A stretch of 64,000 bases of DNA from Rapidithrix thailandica (GCF_039710355.1 NZ_JBDKWZ010000017.1:100049-164048); one strand, 5' to 3'. Counted from the first letter of the stretch, positions 47,901 to 56,750 are shown. Made by a program: numbers and translations. Notes: a model not told the origin generated them from the letters alone.

Positions 47901-50316
47901 GTATGGTTTGATTGGCTTTGACATAGCTGTCAAAGTACTTGATTCCATAGAATGTTTTTTGAGTAGCAACCGTAACTTTGGACAGACGGTGAACAGGGCG
48001 CCCCGTTTCGTCAAAAACGGTAGTATAGATTTTTCCTTCTAATAAGCCGTGGTTCTTGTAGTCATCTGCTATTTCAAAAGATTCACTGAATTTCCCTTCT
48101 TCATCGGTATTGCCATCCCGAAGTTCATCATCGAAATAATTGTTTTTTAGCCCTTCTATAGAAAAGTCATAATCTTTTAAGCCTTTGGGAGAGAAATACT
48201 TCCGGGATAAGAGCATTTCCACTTCATAGTTCCGGTTTTGTGCGGGAGGACCGAACAAGTTCAAGGCCTGAGCATCCAACTTGATTATTTCTCCCATTTC
48301 AAAATCTTCCCCATTGGTGTTTACATTTACTTTGATCCGGTCGGGCATAAATTCTTCCACACTGATGGCACGCGTACTGAGCATTACATCATTGGCCGTC
48401 AATACTTCCAATTGGTAGGTGCCCGTAACACTGTTATCAGGAAGTTTGATCGAGGTTTCGTAAGTGCCTTGTTCGTTCAAATCCACTTGTTGAGAAAAGA
48501 ACTCCTTTCCATTGGGCATTAGCAGTTTTACTTTGATCGGGATCTTTTTTACCGCTTCCCAATTGTTCTTCCGGATAATGGTTTTCAAGTGGATGGTTTC
48601 ACCGGGGCGGTACAAATTACGGTCCCCATAGATGAAAGCTTGTAAGCCTGTTTCATTATTACGCATTCCGCCCACTTCGTAACGGGAGGTTTCCACATGA
48701 GTTTGCCGGAAGTGCATATAGTTGAAATCATCTCCTAACTGTGCCGTCACCATATTGACGTTAAATCCCGGGGCTTTCTTTTTTACATCCGGGAACACGG
48801 CAATCCCCCGGTGGTCTGTATTGACCGTATAGATTTCCTGATTGTTGGTACTAATCAAGCTGACAGCCACACCGTTGAGCGGTTCGCCTGTTTTCAATGA
48901 GTTGGCAAATACCAACACTTCATTGTCACTTGCTTTGGCTATCAAGCCGATATCCGATACTGCGATGACCTTGGTGGCTTTTAAATAGCGGTCTTCACTG
49001 GATGCTACCGTTAATTTGTAAATACCTTTTAACGGGTTGGCGTCCTGAAAACCTAAGTTTACCAGACTTAAATTTCCCGACTTTTGCAAATCTTTGGATT
49101 GCAGGGTTGTTTCGAAAACGACATCCGAATAGTTCTCATCATTTACATAATAATAGTCATAATCGGATACATAGGAGTACAAACTCCCCGATTCCCGGAG
49201 GTACTCCTGAATATTGTTCTTGTATATTTTGCGAACCGTAACGGTAACTTTCGGCACATTTACTATCTGCATACCGATGTTTTTGTTACCTTTTTTTGTC
49301 AGGTAAATCGCTTTTTGGGAGGTGAAACTAATGCTGGGCTCCACATCTCCAAACAGGATAACTTGTTCAAAGTTATGGTTCATGCCTGTTTGGAAAATAC
49401 CTTTCAGATTTTTGTCAATGAGTAATTTGTAATTTTGACCGATATCATAGTCTCCTTTCAGGATAAAACCAAAGTCCAGCTTTTCTACTTTAAAGTTTAT
49501 TTGAGGAGAAACTTTGACATACTTTTTAATTTGATCGCTGCCTACACTTTGGTTGGTGTAAACATGAATGACCATCTCATCGCCATCGTATTCGGCCAGC
49601 GCTTGTGTGATCCGGAATTTATCCTTAGCGGGAATATTCGTTTCAAAGAGCAATTCTTCCGCTTCGTATTCTCCTTCGGCAGGTTTAAGCCCTTTAGCGA
49701 TTTTGATTTGTACCGCTTGTTTGTCCAGTTGGGTTGCTGTTTCTTCCTGTAAGGTCAACTGTACGGAACTGGTAGGAGAGGTGGATTGTACTTGAAAGTT
49801 TGCTTCCTTTCCGTTTACCGTCAGAGATGCCAACTGCCCTACTTGCTCCGGTGTGACCGGATAGTTGAAGTTCAACATCATTTTGACTACCGGAGAGCCT
49901 TGATGGCTGGCAGACCAAAAAACATCGGTATTTACCAGGTTGAGGAAAGGCGTGTGGAAGGCAAACTGAGTACTTTCCCCCAGTTTCTTTTCCGTAGCAA
50001 CTTGTGCGGAAAGCTTGGCTTTATAGTGTGTGTTGGGCCTAAAGCCTGCTTCCGGTGAAAAGACCAATTCATTTTTTGAAATCCATTTGAACTTACCGGC
50101 AACCTCCGGGCTAAATTCAATCAAAGGTTCATCCACCCAGAAGTTCAATTGCTCCTGTGCTACCAAGTCCTGATTAAAAATCATGGAAAGGTTTTGTTGC
50201 AGGGCCACTTCTTCCTCAAAATTCTTATAAGTGATTTCAAGGTTTTCAGAGTCGGAGCAGGATACCATTAAGAACGCTATCCAAACTGCCAATAGAAATG
50301 TACGTAGCTGTTTCAT
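44947..50316 (-). CDS. Bacterial alpha-2-macroglobulin, lipoprotein type
   Basis: A 1789-residue lipoprotein (lipobox MVSC, Cys20). The N-terminal half is made of repeated beta-sandwich MG domains, starting with an Ig-like domain (FNQDLVAQEQLNFWVDEPL). YGDRNLYRPGETIHLKTIIR is the canonical MG2-type motif. The thioester motif GCAEQ is intact at about 1331-1335, with Cys1332, in the region RYPYGCAEQTISTAFP. It is followed by the helical thioester domain and a C-terminal receptor-like domain. These proteins are thought to trap attacking proteases in the periplasm. Usually a penicillin-binding protein 1C gene (pbpC) is adjacent; none is here, and the gene appears monocistronic. Confidence 0.95.
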   Translation of the reverse strand: MKQLRTFLLAVWIAFLMVSCSDSENLEITYKNFEEEVALQQNLSMIFNQDLVAQEQLNFWVDEPLIEFSPEVAGKFKWISKNELVFSPEAGFRPNTHYKAKLSAQVATEKKLGESTQFAFHTPFLNLVNTDVFWSASHQGSPVVKMMLNFNYPVTPEQVGQLASLTVNGKEANFQVQSTSPTSSVQLTLQEETATQLDKQAVQIKIAKGLKPAEGEYEAEELLFETNIPAKDKFRITQALAEYDGDEMVIHVYTNQSVGSDQIKKYVKVSPQINFKVEKLDFGFILKGDYDIGQNYKLLIDKNLKGIFQTGMNHNFEQVILFGDVEPSISFTSQKAIYLTKKGNKNIGMQIVNVPKVTVTVRKIYKNNIQEYLRESGSLYSYVSDYDYYYVNDENYSDVVFETTLQSKDLQKSGNLSLVNLGFQDANPLKGIYKLTVASSEDRYLKATKVIAVSDIGLIAKASDNEVLVFANSLKTGEPLNGVAVSLISTNNQEIYTVNTDHRGIAVFPDVKKKAPGFNVNMVTAQLGDDFNYMHFRQTHVETSRYEVGGMRNNETGLQAFIYGDRNLYRPGETIHLKTIIRKNNWEAVKKIPIKVKLLMPNGKEFFSQQVDLNEQGTYETSIKLPDNSVTGTYQLEVLTANDVMLSTRAISVEEFMPDRIKVNVNTNGEDFEMGEIIKLDAQALNLFGPPAQNRNYEVEMLLSRKYFSPKGLKDYDFSIEGLKNNYFDDELRDGNTDEEGKFSESFEIADDYKNHGLLEGKIYTTVFDETGRPVHRLSKVTVATQKTFYGIKYFDSYVKANQTIHIPLVAVNKEGKVYQTAKAHVQIIKNEWQSVLEKDSYGRYRYVSQKRENLLEDQVITLNGKNTNFPFVPSQSGSYEVRVRAQGSDSYVSQHFYAYSWGSTTHSSFEVDKEGQILIEFDKEQYEVGETANILFKAPFSGKMLVTVEKDKVFDYFFVEADKKSASYTLPIRKEYLPNVYVTATLIKPVTDNAIPLTVAHGVAPFKVNDPETKINLEIQAPEKSRSKRKQEIVIKSDLEQSDIEVTVAVVDEGILQIKNYSSPDPHKYFFQKRALQVESYDLYPKLFPELAPSPNSFGAGGYDMGKRVNPLTNKRVKLVSFWSGTLKTDSDGEVKYTVDIPQFSGDLRVMAVAVKDGAFGSADAHIKVADPVVISSALPRFMSPTDKVIMPVTLSNTTDKSISAGVNLNTEGEVNIAGNNNQNVSIPANSEKTVVFNLEAKQAIGQAKVSVQVKALNETFSEEVEMTVRPSTSVLKTSGSGMVKAGQSAKLDFKKDFLSSSIDAKLYVSKLPLVQFADNMNYLVRYPYGCAEQTISTAFPQIYFADLSKALGNLSGATLNPNQNVVEAIRKLYTMQLYNGGLAYWQGGYKDSWWATVYAAHFLMEAQKAGFDVDQQFLDRLYSYLKKKVKQKNQIEYVYWDANQQLRTKKIAPKEIFYSLYVLGMAGQKDVSTMNYYKKRPEDLSLDSKYMLACTYLVAGDHGNFRKLLPPQFAGEKSKPAFGGSFHSYIRDRALVLNVLLENDPKNAQIGTLTKTLTEQMKQSRYLSTQEQAFAMLALGKLAKQKAGSKATAKLIANGSQLASFDGKDVILKDKIAGKSVQLQASGGEVYYFWEMEGLNESGEYVEEDNHLKVRREYFDREGNRLSGNVFEQNDLVIVRLSLTADVPNVENVVITDMLPAGFEVENPRIGSISGAQWAKDASSAEHFDFRDDRVHVFTSASTTAKHFYYSVRAVSKGEFVVGPVSADAMYNGEYHSYHGAGKIRVE

Positions 50317-51208
50317 TAAGTTTTGCTCGGTTTTAGTTAGTGCTGGGTACTTGTTTTAAATTATAAAATATCCTCTTCTTTGACAAAGGAAACGAGTTCA
50401 ATACTTCACGAGGGAGGTTAACTTTTCGCCCCTTTTAAAGGCTGTATATATTCCACCAGCCCTTCATGAAGTAGCTTGAAACGGGTCTGTTTATATCGTG
50501 AAAATTTTCACACTGTCTAGCCGTACTATCTGATGATGAAAGGTACTTGCCAGATGGTGGTTTACACCGGTTTACAATGAAAAATTGATCAGAGAGAGTG
50601 TTATAACATACAATCTTGTAACCGGCTGAAAAGCGTTGTTATAAGCCTATGTTTTTAATACAACTTCTGGTATATACAAAAATAAGAAGTGTTTTTTGAA
50701 AAAATGGGTATTAATGAGATAAAAAGCCGAATTATCCAAAATTTTATTTTGTAGCAATAGAGATTCCTGCCTGCGATTCATAAAGAACCTTTTTCAGGTA
50801 AGGCGAAAGCCAAGGGACGTATGCCTTGGGAAGGGTGTTTTGTGTGGATTCCATAAATGCCTTCCTTTTGCATTTGACAACTGCCTGGGGCAGATGAACA
50901 ATGGTAGATATCGAGGGCTTTATATGGGAATTTCCGGATTGGAAGATGTTAATTCCTTCTTTTTCAGAGAAATTAACTCTAATTGTTTAATGTTATATGT
51001 ATATACTTAAACAGTTTGGTGAATATTTCTGTTTATGCTAAGGACAAGGTGAGCGGAACTATATACCTTTGCAGATAGTTGTGGGATGGGATTGAGATAA
51101 AAAGGTAAAAACAGAAAACAGATACCCTTATCCGTGAGCCCTTCCTTTGTGAATAAAAAGCTATATTTTTAACATTAGTCATTAACAGAACAAGCAACAG
51201 GTACGATA
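50317..51208. other. Long intergenic region, no gene found
   Basis: 892 bases between divergent genes with no frame of 60 codons or more. The hairpin CCAAGG-(8)-CCTTGG at 50810-50829 is the only local structure. A -7-like box TACCTTTG at 51064-51071 precedes the PTPS gene by about 140 bases, without a good -33. I recognise no riboswitch. Confidence 0.45.
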
Positions 51209-51619
51209 ATGAGATTGTCGGTATATAGAAAAGAGCACTTCAATGCGGCTCATAGGTTACATAACCCTTCTTGGTCGGAAGAACAAAATACAGCGGTATT
51301 TGGGAAATGCAATAATCCTAACTACCACGGGCACAACTATGAATTAATTGTAAAAGTAACCGGTGAAGTCGATTCTGAAACGGGGTATGTGATAGATTTA
51401 AAAACCCTGAGAGACCTAATCCATGAAAATGTGATCAAAAAATTTGATCATAAAAACTTAAACCTTGATACAACTGAATTTAAAGAGCTCAACCCCACTG
51501 CGGAACATATTGCCGTAGTGATTCACGATATCCTTCGTGAAAAACTTGATGCAAAATACGATTTAAAAATCACGCTTTATGAAACAGAACGAAACTTCGT
51601 GGAATACCCTGCATCTTGA
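51209..51619 (+). CDS. 6-pyruvoyl-tetrahydropterin synthase / QueD family protein
   Basis: A 136-residue T-fold enzyme acting on 7,8-dihydroneopterin triphosphate. Zinc ligands His15 (HFNAAHRL), His40 and His42 (YHGHNY). Catalytic Cys34 stands five residues before the HGH, giving CxxxxxHGH. That spacing is the animal-like PTPS form; classical QueD has CxxxHGH. TAEHIA and YETERNFVEY complete the active site. It is directly followed by folE, which makes its substrate. The product could enter a tetrahydrobiopterin-like, queuosine or folate route; the motif favours 6-pyruvoyl-tetrahydropterin (inference). Confidence 0.9.
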   Translation: MRLSVYRKEHFNAAHRLHNPSWSEEQNTAVFGKCNNPNYHGHNYELIVKVTGEVDSETGYVIDLKTLRDLIHENVIKKFDHKNLNLDTTEFKELNPTAEHIAVVIHDILREKLDAKYDLKITLYETERNFVEYPAS

Positions 51620-51656
51620 CGAAAATGGTTCATCGCAAAACGTAACGGAAACTACA

Positions 51657-52325
51657 ATGCGCAATGGAGAGGAGATCGGTATCATCGATCAAATTGGCAA
51701 TGAGCATGTAGGGACTTCCCATGATACACCCATGCGACAAGATGCATTCGAACTCAACGATGACACAAAAGTGGCTCTGATTGAAGAGCGCTTTCGTGAA
51801 ATTATGGAAATCCTCGGTTTGGACCTTACGGACGATTCGCTAAGGGGTACACCTTACCGAGTAGCTAAAATGTACGTTAACGAGATTTTTAGTGGGTTAA
51901 ATCCTAAAAACCGGCCGGACATCCGCTTGTTTGACAACAAGTATAAATACGATGAAATGCTGGTGGAAAAGGATATTAGTTTTTATTCCAACTGTGAGCA
52001 TCATTTTGTCCCCATCGTAGGGAAAGCACATGTCGCTTATATTTCCAATGGGAAAGTGATTGGCTTATCCAAGATTAACCGTATTGTGCAATATTATGCC
52101 AAGCGGCCTCAGGTACAAGAGAGGTTGACAGTGCAAATTGCCAACGATCTTAAAACGACACTGGGAACCGAAGATGTAGCGGTAGTAATCAATGCTCAGC
52201 ACCTCTGTGTGTCGATGCGAGGAATAGAAGATATAACCAGTGCAACCGTTACCTCACATTATGGAGGGAAGTTTAAAGATAAGGCAGTAAAAGATGAGTT
52301 TTTAAAATATCTGGAATTAAAATAA
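51657..52325 (+). CDS. folE: GTP cyclohydrolase I
   Basis: A 222-residue enzyme converting GTP to 7,8-dihydroneopterin triphosphate. The frame is open upstream to an ATG at 51579 inside the PTPS gene, but the family needs no such extension, so I use ATG 51657 (MRNGEEIG). Conserved text: DDSLRGTPYRVAKMYVNEIF, the zinc site SNCEHHFVPIVGKAHVAYI and later QHLCVSMRGIED, and the quinoid GTP-binding part PQVQERLTVQIAN. Co-transcribed with the PTPS gene (37 bases apart) and followed by a strong terminator. Confidence 0.95.
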   Translation: MRNGEEIGIIDQIGNEHVGTSHDTPMRQDAFELNDDTKVALIEERFREIMEILGLDLTDDSLRGTPYRVAKMYVNEIFSGLNPKNRPDIRLFDNKYKYDEMLVEKDISFYSNCEHHFVPIVGKAHVAYISNGKVIGLSKINRIVQYYAKRPQVQERLTVQIANDLKTTLGTEDVAVVINAQHLCVSMRGIEDITSATVTSHYGGKFKDKAVKDEFLKYLELK

Positions 52326-52344
52326 ACTGCCCGTTTATTCAAAT

Positions 52345-52371
52345 AAAAGCCCGGTCTCCCCGGGCTTTTTT
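52345..52371 (+). terminator. Terminator after folE
   Basis: AAAAGCCCGG (52345-52354) pairs with CCGGGCTTTT (52360-52369), T-tail to 52371. Repeat copy B begins 4 bases later. Confidence 0.85.
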
Positions 52372-52374
52372 ATT

Positions 52375-52535
52375 GAAGTGGTTTCTACGTATAGTTTTTG
52401 ACCGAAGATGGAATCAAAACCGGCTCATCAAGGCACTTTTTGAAGAGAATCGCCAGAGCTATTATTGCAAAAAGTAAGACAGAGGAGGCGTTCTTGAAAC
52501 ATTTTTTAGCAAAAAGAAAAAGTTTAATTCACTTC
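52375..52535 (+). repeat. 161-bp dispersed repeat, copy B
   Basis: Same length and order as copies A and C. With its flanks the inverted ends extend to ten bases (TATTGAAGTG and CACTTCAATA). The inner hairpin has one mismatch (AATCGC against GCTATT). It lies directly after the folE terminator. Confidence 0.85.
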
Positions 52536-52640
52536 AATATATCCTCATGAGGCTTACCGGAATGCCAAACAAAAAAAATCCACTTCCAAATGAATAAGAA
52601 GTGGATCATAAGTTAATCGGCTAAATGTAATTTACACAAA

Positions 52641-52895
52641 TCAAATAAGGTTCTCAATCTCTTTTAAAGATACATCTTCGAAATAAGAATATATCTGATT
52701 GATATTGGAAATCATCTGAATCTTTTCAATACCTATACTTAAGTCATTATACCAGACCTCTATCAAATAGTCAAAGCCTGCATAGAGGTTCAATGTATAA
52801 TGGTAATGCTCTCTTGAAGCGATGAACTCACAGTGGTTGAAAACAATTTCTCCCTTTTCTGTTAGTGATAATTGGTTAAAGTCTTCAGGAGTCAT
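52641..52895 (-). CDS. Small acidic protein, tandem paralog 1
   Basis: An 84-residue soluble protein, MTPEDFNQLSLTEKGEIVFN. It shares its plan with the next gene upstream: an acidic start, L-x-EK near residue 11-14, VF-x-x-x-x-(Y/F) about residue 18-24, LYAG near 37-40, a VE(V) strand, IEKIQMI and a C-terminal acidic helix. Not recognised as a named family; similar short proteins are found singly in Bacteroidota. It follows its paralog by 28 bases, so they form one transcript. Confidence 0.75.
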   Translation of the reverse strand: MTPEDFNQLSLTEKGEIVFNHCEFIASREHYHYTLNLYAGFDYLIEVWYNDLSIGIEKIQMISNINQIYSYFEDVSLKEIENLI

Positions 52896-52923
52896 TTGGT
52901 TTATCTATAAGTGAACAAATCAA

Positions 52924-53181
52924 TTATTTACATTCTAAACTTTCAATATCTACTTTGTCGACAAAAGGCATGAGTTGGCCGTTGTGTGTGATGCGAGTGA
53001 TCTTTTCCACATCATTAGTCAACCTATGCAAGATTACCTCCACCATCAGTTTTCCTTTTTTCCCTGCATACAGTATTTTCAAATATTCTTCCTTCTGAAC
53101 AGATTCCAGATATTGGAACCTTGAAAATACTAATTTTGCTTTCTCTTTCAAATTTAAAGCATCAAACTCATCGATTCTCAT
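52924..53181 (-). CDS. Small acidic protein, tandem paralog 2
   Basis: An 85-residue protein, MRIDEFDALNLKEKAKLVFS, with LYAGKKGKLMVEVILH and VEKITRITHNGQLMPFVDKV. It aligns along its whole length with the downstream neighbour, so the pair is a tandem duplication, although the sequences have drifted apart. No membrane helix, signal or metal motif. It is the first gene of the pair; about 900 bases without a gene lie upstream. Function unknown. A pairing of two related small proteins could suggest hetero-oligomers, but nothing shows this. Confidence 0.75.
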   Translation of the reverse strand: MRIDEFDALNLKEKAKLVFSRFQYLESVQKEEYLKILYAGKKGKLMVEVILHRLTNDVEKITRITHNGQLMPFVDKVDIESLECK

Positions 53182-54075
53182 TTTGTCTAAATCTCAAAGG
53201 TTTTTAAATAGTTAACTTAAAATTTGCCCAAAATTTCAATTTAATATTTACCTCCTGAAGAAAGGTATTGGGCGGATTTTGTATTTTCTATTTCTAGAAT
53301 AATCATATAAAAACTAAATAAATCGCTATTTCTATTTGTTGGGATTGGTGAAGTCAGGTGGAAATGTACAGGGCAAAAGGAAACGTCTCCATTTTACAGC
53401 CTTTAGCTCTACCTATAAATAATACAATTTACTCTGTGGATTTCCTTTCATAACACTCTCCATACTTGCTTGTTGGCATTCCTTTTTATTCAAAATACAA
53501 TTGTTTATGGATAGTCGTATGCCTTTAACAACTTCATAGAAGGCATCTTCTTAAGCGTATGATTTTCATGGTTTTTTTTTATAAATATTCTTCGAATTAT
53601 AAAATCGTATGTAATAAGCCTTGTAAGAATTAATGCTAATTCACAATTTTTTAACTCCTATTTTTCATAGGAATCCCCCTCACTCCTTCATGGTTGTGTT
53701 GTATGAGCTTTGTCAGTGACAGCCTGGTGGTATGAATCGCTTGAGTAATTTTTGAGTTGCTTTACAAAAGTAAACAATTCTAATCTTATTGGGAGAAAAT
53801 TTTAACGGAAATTATTGATAATCAAATTGTAAGGATTTGTGGTTTGTGTAGGTTAACCACTGTTTATTTCAGGATTAACCATGTTGGTATTGTATAATTG
53901 GAAGAGAATAAATTTTAATAAAATCAATATCAGGTATTGATAATCCTCGCCAATGAGTGAAAATGAAAGGCCCTCATAGCTTGAATGCCAGATAATGAGG
54001 GCTTTACAGGGAGAATAAATCGTTTGTTGAGCAGTGCTTTGTTATCCGTAAGTAGAATGGAAAGCTCCTAAGTGT
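53182..54075. other. Long A/T-rich intergenic region, no gene found
   Basis: 894 bases with no frame of 60 codons or more. It holds the hairpin at 53970-54005 downstream of the NUDIX gene, and otherwise only A/T-rich runs. No known RNA was recognised. Confidence 0.45.
53970..54005 (-). terminator. Hairpin after the NUDIX gene
   Basis: GCCCTCAT (53970-53977) pairs with ATGAGGGC (53995-54002); on the minus strand a T-rich stretch follows. Confidence 0.55.
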
Positions 54076-54624
54076 TTATTTTTGGAGTAATAAATTCGCT
54101 TTTAAAAGGCCGGCTACGCTGATGGCATCGGTGATTTGTCCATTCATTACCATCTGAATTGCTTTATTAAAGGGAAGCTTTTGGATTTGGAGCACTTCTG
54201 TTTCATCAAAGTCAGTAAGGCCTTGGGTAAGGCCTTGAGCCAGGTAAACAAAGCCTACTTCATCCGTAACAGAGTTGGAAGTATGGATTTTCATAATTTC
54301 TGTCCAGTGAGAAGCTATTAAGCCTGTCTCTTCCTGCAACTCCCGTTGAGCCGATTCCAATATTCCATTTTCCATCAATCCACCCCCCATGGGGATTTCC
54401 CACGAATATGCATCTAGCGTGTAGCGGTATTGTCCGACCAGCCAAGTGTTGCCGTCTTGGTCGACCGGAATGATTCCTAAAGCATAGTTTTTAAAGCTAA
54501 CCACTCCGTAAATGCCCTCTTTTCCTGCCGGAGTAATGACTTGGTCTTCCCGTACGTTGATCCAGGGGTTGTCATAGACTGTTTCGGTTGTTAATTTTTT
54601 CCAAGGGTTGCGCTTCTCATTCAT
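54076..54624 (-). CDS. NUDIX hydrolase, ADP-ribose pyrophosphatase-like
   Basis: A 182-residue hydrolase of nucleoside diphosphates linked to another group. The order of elements (NPWINVREDQV, then WLVGQYRYTLDAYSWEIP, then the Nudix box GGGLMENGILESAQRELQEE) is that of ADP-sugar pyrophosphatases (NudF type). The metal-binding core RELQEETGL is intact. The less critical first Glu of the box appears as Asn (GGGLMEN). A CAAAGCTA box at 54650-54657 is a likely -7 element, giving a leader of about 20 bases. Monocistronic. Confidence 0.92.
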   Translation of the reverse strand: MNEKRNPWKKLTTETVYDNPWINVREDQVITPAGKEGIYGVVSFKNYALGIIPVDQDGNTWLVGQYRYTLDAYSWEIPMGGGLMENGILESAQRELQEETGLIASHWTEIMKIHTSNSVTDEVGFVYLAQGLTQGLTDFDETEVLQIQKLPFNKAIQMVMNGQITDAISVAGLLKANLLLQK

Positions 54625-54649
54625 AATGTATCAGGATTACTTTGTTTTG

Positions 54650-54657
54650 CAAAGCTA
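54650..54657 (-). promoter_or_regulatory. -7 box of the NUDIX gene
   Basis: CAAAGCTA, the reverse of TAGCTTTG, 26 bases from the ATG at 54624; no clear -33. Confidence 0.45.
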
Positions 54658-54801
54658 GAAATCTTACCGAGCCTTAGTGGGTTTTAGTATGAATAATTTG
54701 TAAACTAGCAGAGGAAAATCCATTTTGAAAAAGTGATATGTCATATGTGTTTTATAGTTAACTATTTTTCCGTTTTGTCTCATCATAAAAATTAATGTAT
54801 C

Positions 54802-55488
54802 ATGTGTGGCAGATTTTCAGTAAGTAAAAAGCAAGAGGACATCGAAAGCCGGTTTGGCATTCAATTTAACCCGGAAAAATTACAGCCTAGATGGAATGCC
54901 GCTCCAAGCCAATTATTACCTGTCGTTACGGGAAATGCCCCTCAACGAGGACAGGTATTTCGTTGGGGATTTGTGCCTCCATGGGCCAAAGATGAACGGA
55001 TGGGATATAAGATGATCAATGCCCGTTTGGAAACGGTTTTGGAGAAAAGAGCTTACAAAAATGCGTTTGCAACACAACGGTGTTTGGTGATTGCCGATGG
55101 GTATTACGAATGGCGTATTTCAGGCAAACAGAAAATCCCACATAGAATTATTTTGCCTGGGGAGAACTTGTTTGCAATGGCGGGTATTTGGGAGCAATGG
55201 CAAGCTGCTACCGGTAGTGTCGTGTATACATTTGCGATCCTGACTCAGGAAGCCAATCCGGGCTTATCTTATATCCATGAGCGCATGCCGGTAATCCTTG
55301 CTCCCGAAGATGAAAAGCCCTATCTGAGTAATGACCTTTCACCCAAAGAAATACCTGAATGGTTAGAAGCAAGGCCCCCTATTTCTTTGCAAACTTATAC
55401 GGTAGGAAAGTTGGTCAATACGGTGGCCAACGAAGGAGCTGAATTGTTTCAAGCAGTGGATTATCCGGAACAACAATCGTTATTTTAG
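54802..55488 (+). CDS. SRAP (YedK/HMCES) abasic-site processing protein
   Basis: A 228-residue protein that forms a stable covalent link with abasic sites in single-stranded DNA through Cys2, shielding them during replication. All key residues fit E. coli YedK: Cys2 (MCGRF), Asn73 in MINARLE, Glu103 in ADGYYEW and His159 in YIHERMP. NAAPSQ and RWGFVPPWAKD are also typical. Met1 must be removed to expose Cys2. It stands alone between divergent and convergent neighbours with no LexA-like site that I can identify. Confidence 0.95.
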   Translation: MCGRFSVSKKQEDIESRFGIQFNPEKLQPRWNAAPSQLLPVVTGNAPQRGQVFRWGFVPPWAKDERMGYKMINARLETVLEKRAYKNAFATQRCLVIADGYYEWRISGKQKIPHRIILPGENLFAMAGIWEQWQAATGSVVYTFAILTQEANPGLSYIHERMPVILAPEDEKPYLSNDLSPKEIPEWLEARPPISLQTYTVGKLVNTVANEGAELFQAVDYPEQQSLF

Positions 55489-55517
55489 ACTGTTCTTTTC
55501 TCCTGACAAGTGACGAC

Positions 55518-56750
55518 TTATTCATACCGTAAGGATTCGATAGGGTCAAGTTTGGATGCCTTTCGTGCAGGGTAGTAACCCGCAGAGATACCTACCAATA
55601 CACAAACTACAATTCCTACAAAGATCCATACCCAAGGCACGATGAATTCACCTTGAGCCAATAGTTTGGCTACCAGGTTGCCAATGCTCATGCCCAAGAT
55701 AATACCCAAGGCACCACCTAAAAGACAGATGATAATGGCTTCAAAGAGAAATTGTTCCCGGATTCTTTTTGGAGTGGCACCTAGTGCTTTTCTTACGCCA
55801 ATTTCCCGGGTCCTTTCCGTAACAGATACCATCATAATGTTCATCAGCCCGATAGCAGCGCCCAACAAGGTGACCATTCCAATGGTAGCACCGCCTAATT
55901 TTAAGATTACAGATGTATCATTTAAGGAAGTAGCAATGGATTCACTACGGTTGATTTCAAAGGATTCCGGTTTGCCCAGTTCATCTTTCCGGATCAGGCG
56001 CATCAGGCCGGTTGCCTCTCCCATGGAGTATTCAATTCTGGTGGGGTCTTTTTGGTATACAACAATGGTGTAAGACAAGTCGCGGTTTGCCCGGTATTTG
56101 TTGGCGTTTTCCAAGGGGATCAAAATACTGCGGTCAGCGGCCCCACCTCCTAGTCCACCTGTCTTTTCCAAAATGCCCACCACTCTGTACTTCTTACCCA
56201 AAAAACCGATTTCCTTATTCAGGGGGGGCTCACCGTCTTTGAAAATCTGTTCCACAAGGTTTTGACCGATTATAGCCACATTGTCGCCATGCAATAATTC
56301 GATACTGGAAAAGTTTCTGCCTTTTTCCAGGTCATATCCTTTATTGGTGATAAAGTATTCGTCCACTCCCATGACAGTGGAATTGGGATTGGATTTTTTG
56401 GAAAAACGTTTGACTTCCACACCGCCTGTCACTGTAGTATTGATACTTACATTGGACGCATGGCGGAATTTTTGTTTAAAATCAGCCGCTTCTTTAAATT
56501 CTATCGGTCCTTTGCTTTGAATTTTAACCCCTCCTCTGGTCCGGGAGCGGGAGATCGAAGTGATTTCAAAACTATTCCCCCCTAAACCGGCCAAACCGGA
56601 AGAGATGGTATATTGAATTGCATCAATGGCCGTGAGAATGCCTACTAAAGCCATAATCCCCAAGGCTACAATAGAGGCCGTCAGTACGGAACGTAGTAGG
56701 TTGTCTTTGATGGCTTTTAGCCCTTCGTTGATATTTTCTTTAAACTGCAT
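55518..56750 (-). CDS. MacB/FtsX-type ABC transporter permease
   Basis: A 410-residue permease. One N-terminal membrane helix (about 22-42), a large periplasmic MacB-PCD domain (about 50-270, SRSRTRGGVKIQSKGPI, GNSFEITS), and three C-terminal helices (about 285-395) containing the FtsX core VTERTREIGVRKALGATPKRI. Ends LDPIESLRYE, as usual for the family. Likely part of a peptide, antibiotic or lipoprotein transporter, but neither an ATPase nor a membrane-fusion protein gene adjoins it. Confidence 0.93.
   Translation of the reverse strand: MQFKENINEGLKAIKDNLLRSVLTASIVALGIMALVGILTAIDAIQYTISSGLAGLGGNSFEITSISRSRTRGGVKIQSKGPIEFKEAADFKQKFRHASNVSINTTVTGGVEVKRFSKKSNPNSTVMGVDEYFITNKGYDLEKGRNFSSIELLHGDNVAIIGQNLVEQIFKDGEPPLNKEIGFLGKKYRVVGILEKTGGLGGGAADRSILIPLENANKYRANRDLSYTIVVYQKDPTRIEYSMGEATGLMRLIRKDELGKPESFEINRSESIATSLNDTSVILKLGGATIGMVTLLGAAIGLMNIMMVSVTERTREIGVRKALGATPKRIREQFLFEAIIICLLGGALGIILGMSIGNLVAKLLAQGEFIVPWVWIFVGIVVCVLVGISAGYYPARKASKLDPIESLRYE

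Noticed and set aside
51579..51656. Longer start for folE inside the PTPS gene
   Set aside because: The added residues are not part of the family; ATG 51657 leaves a small normal gap.
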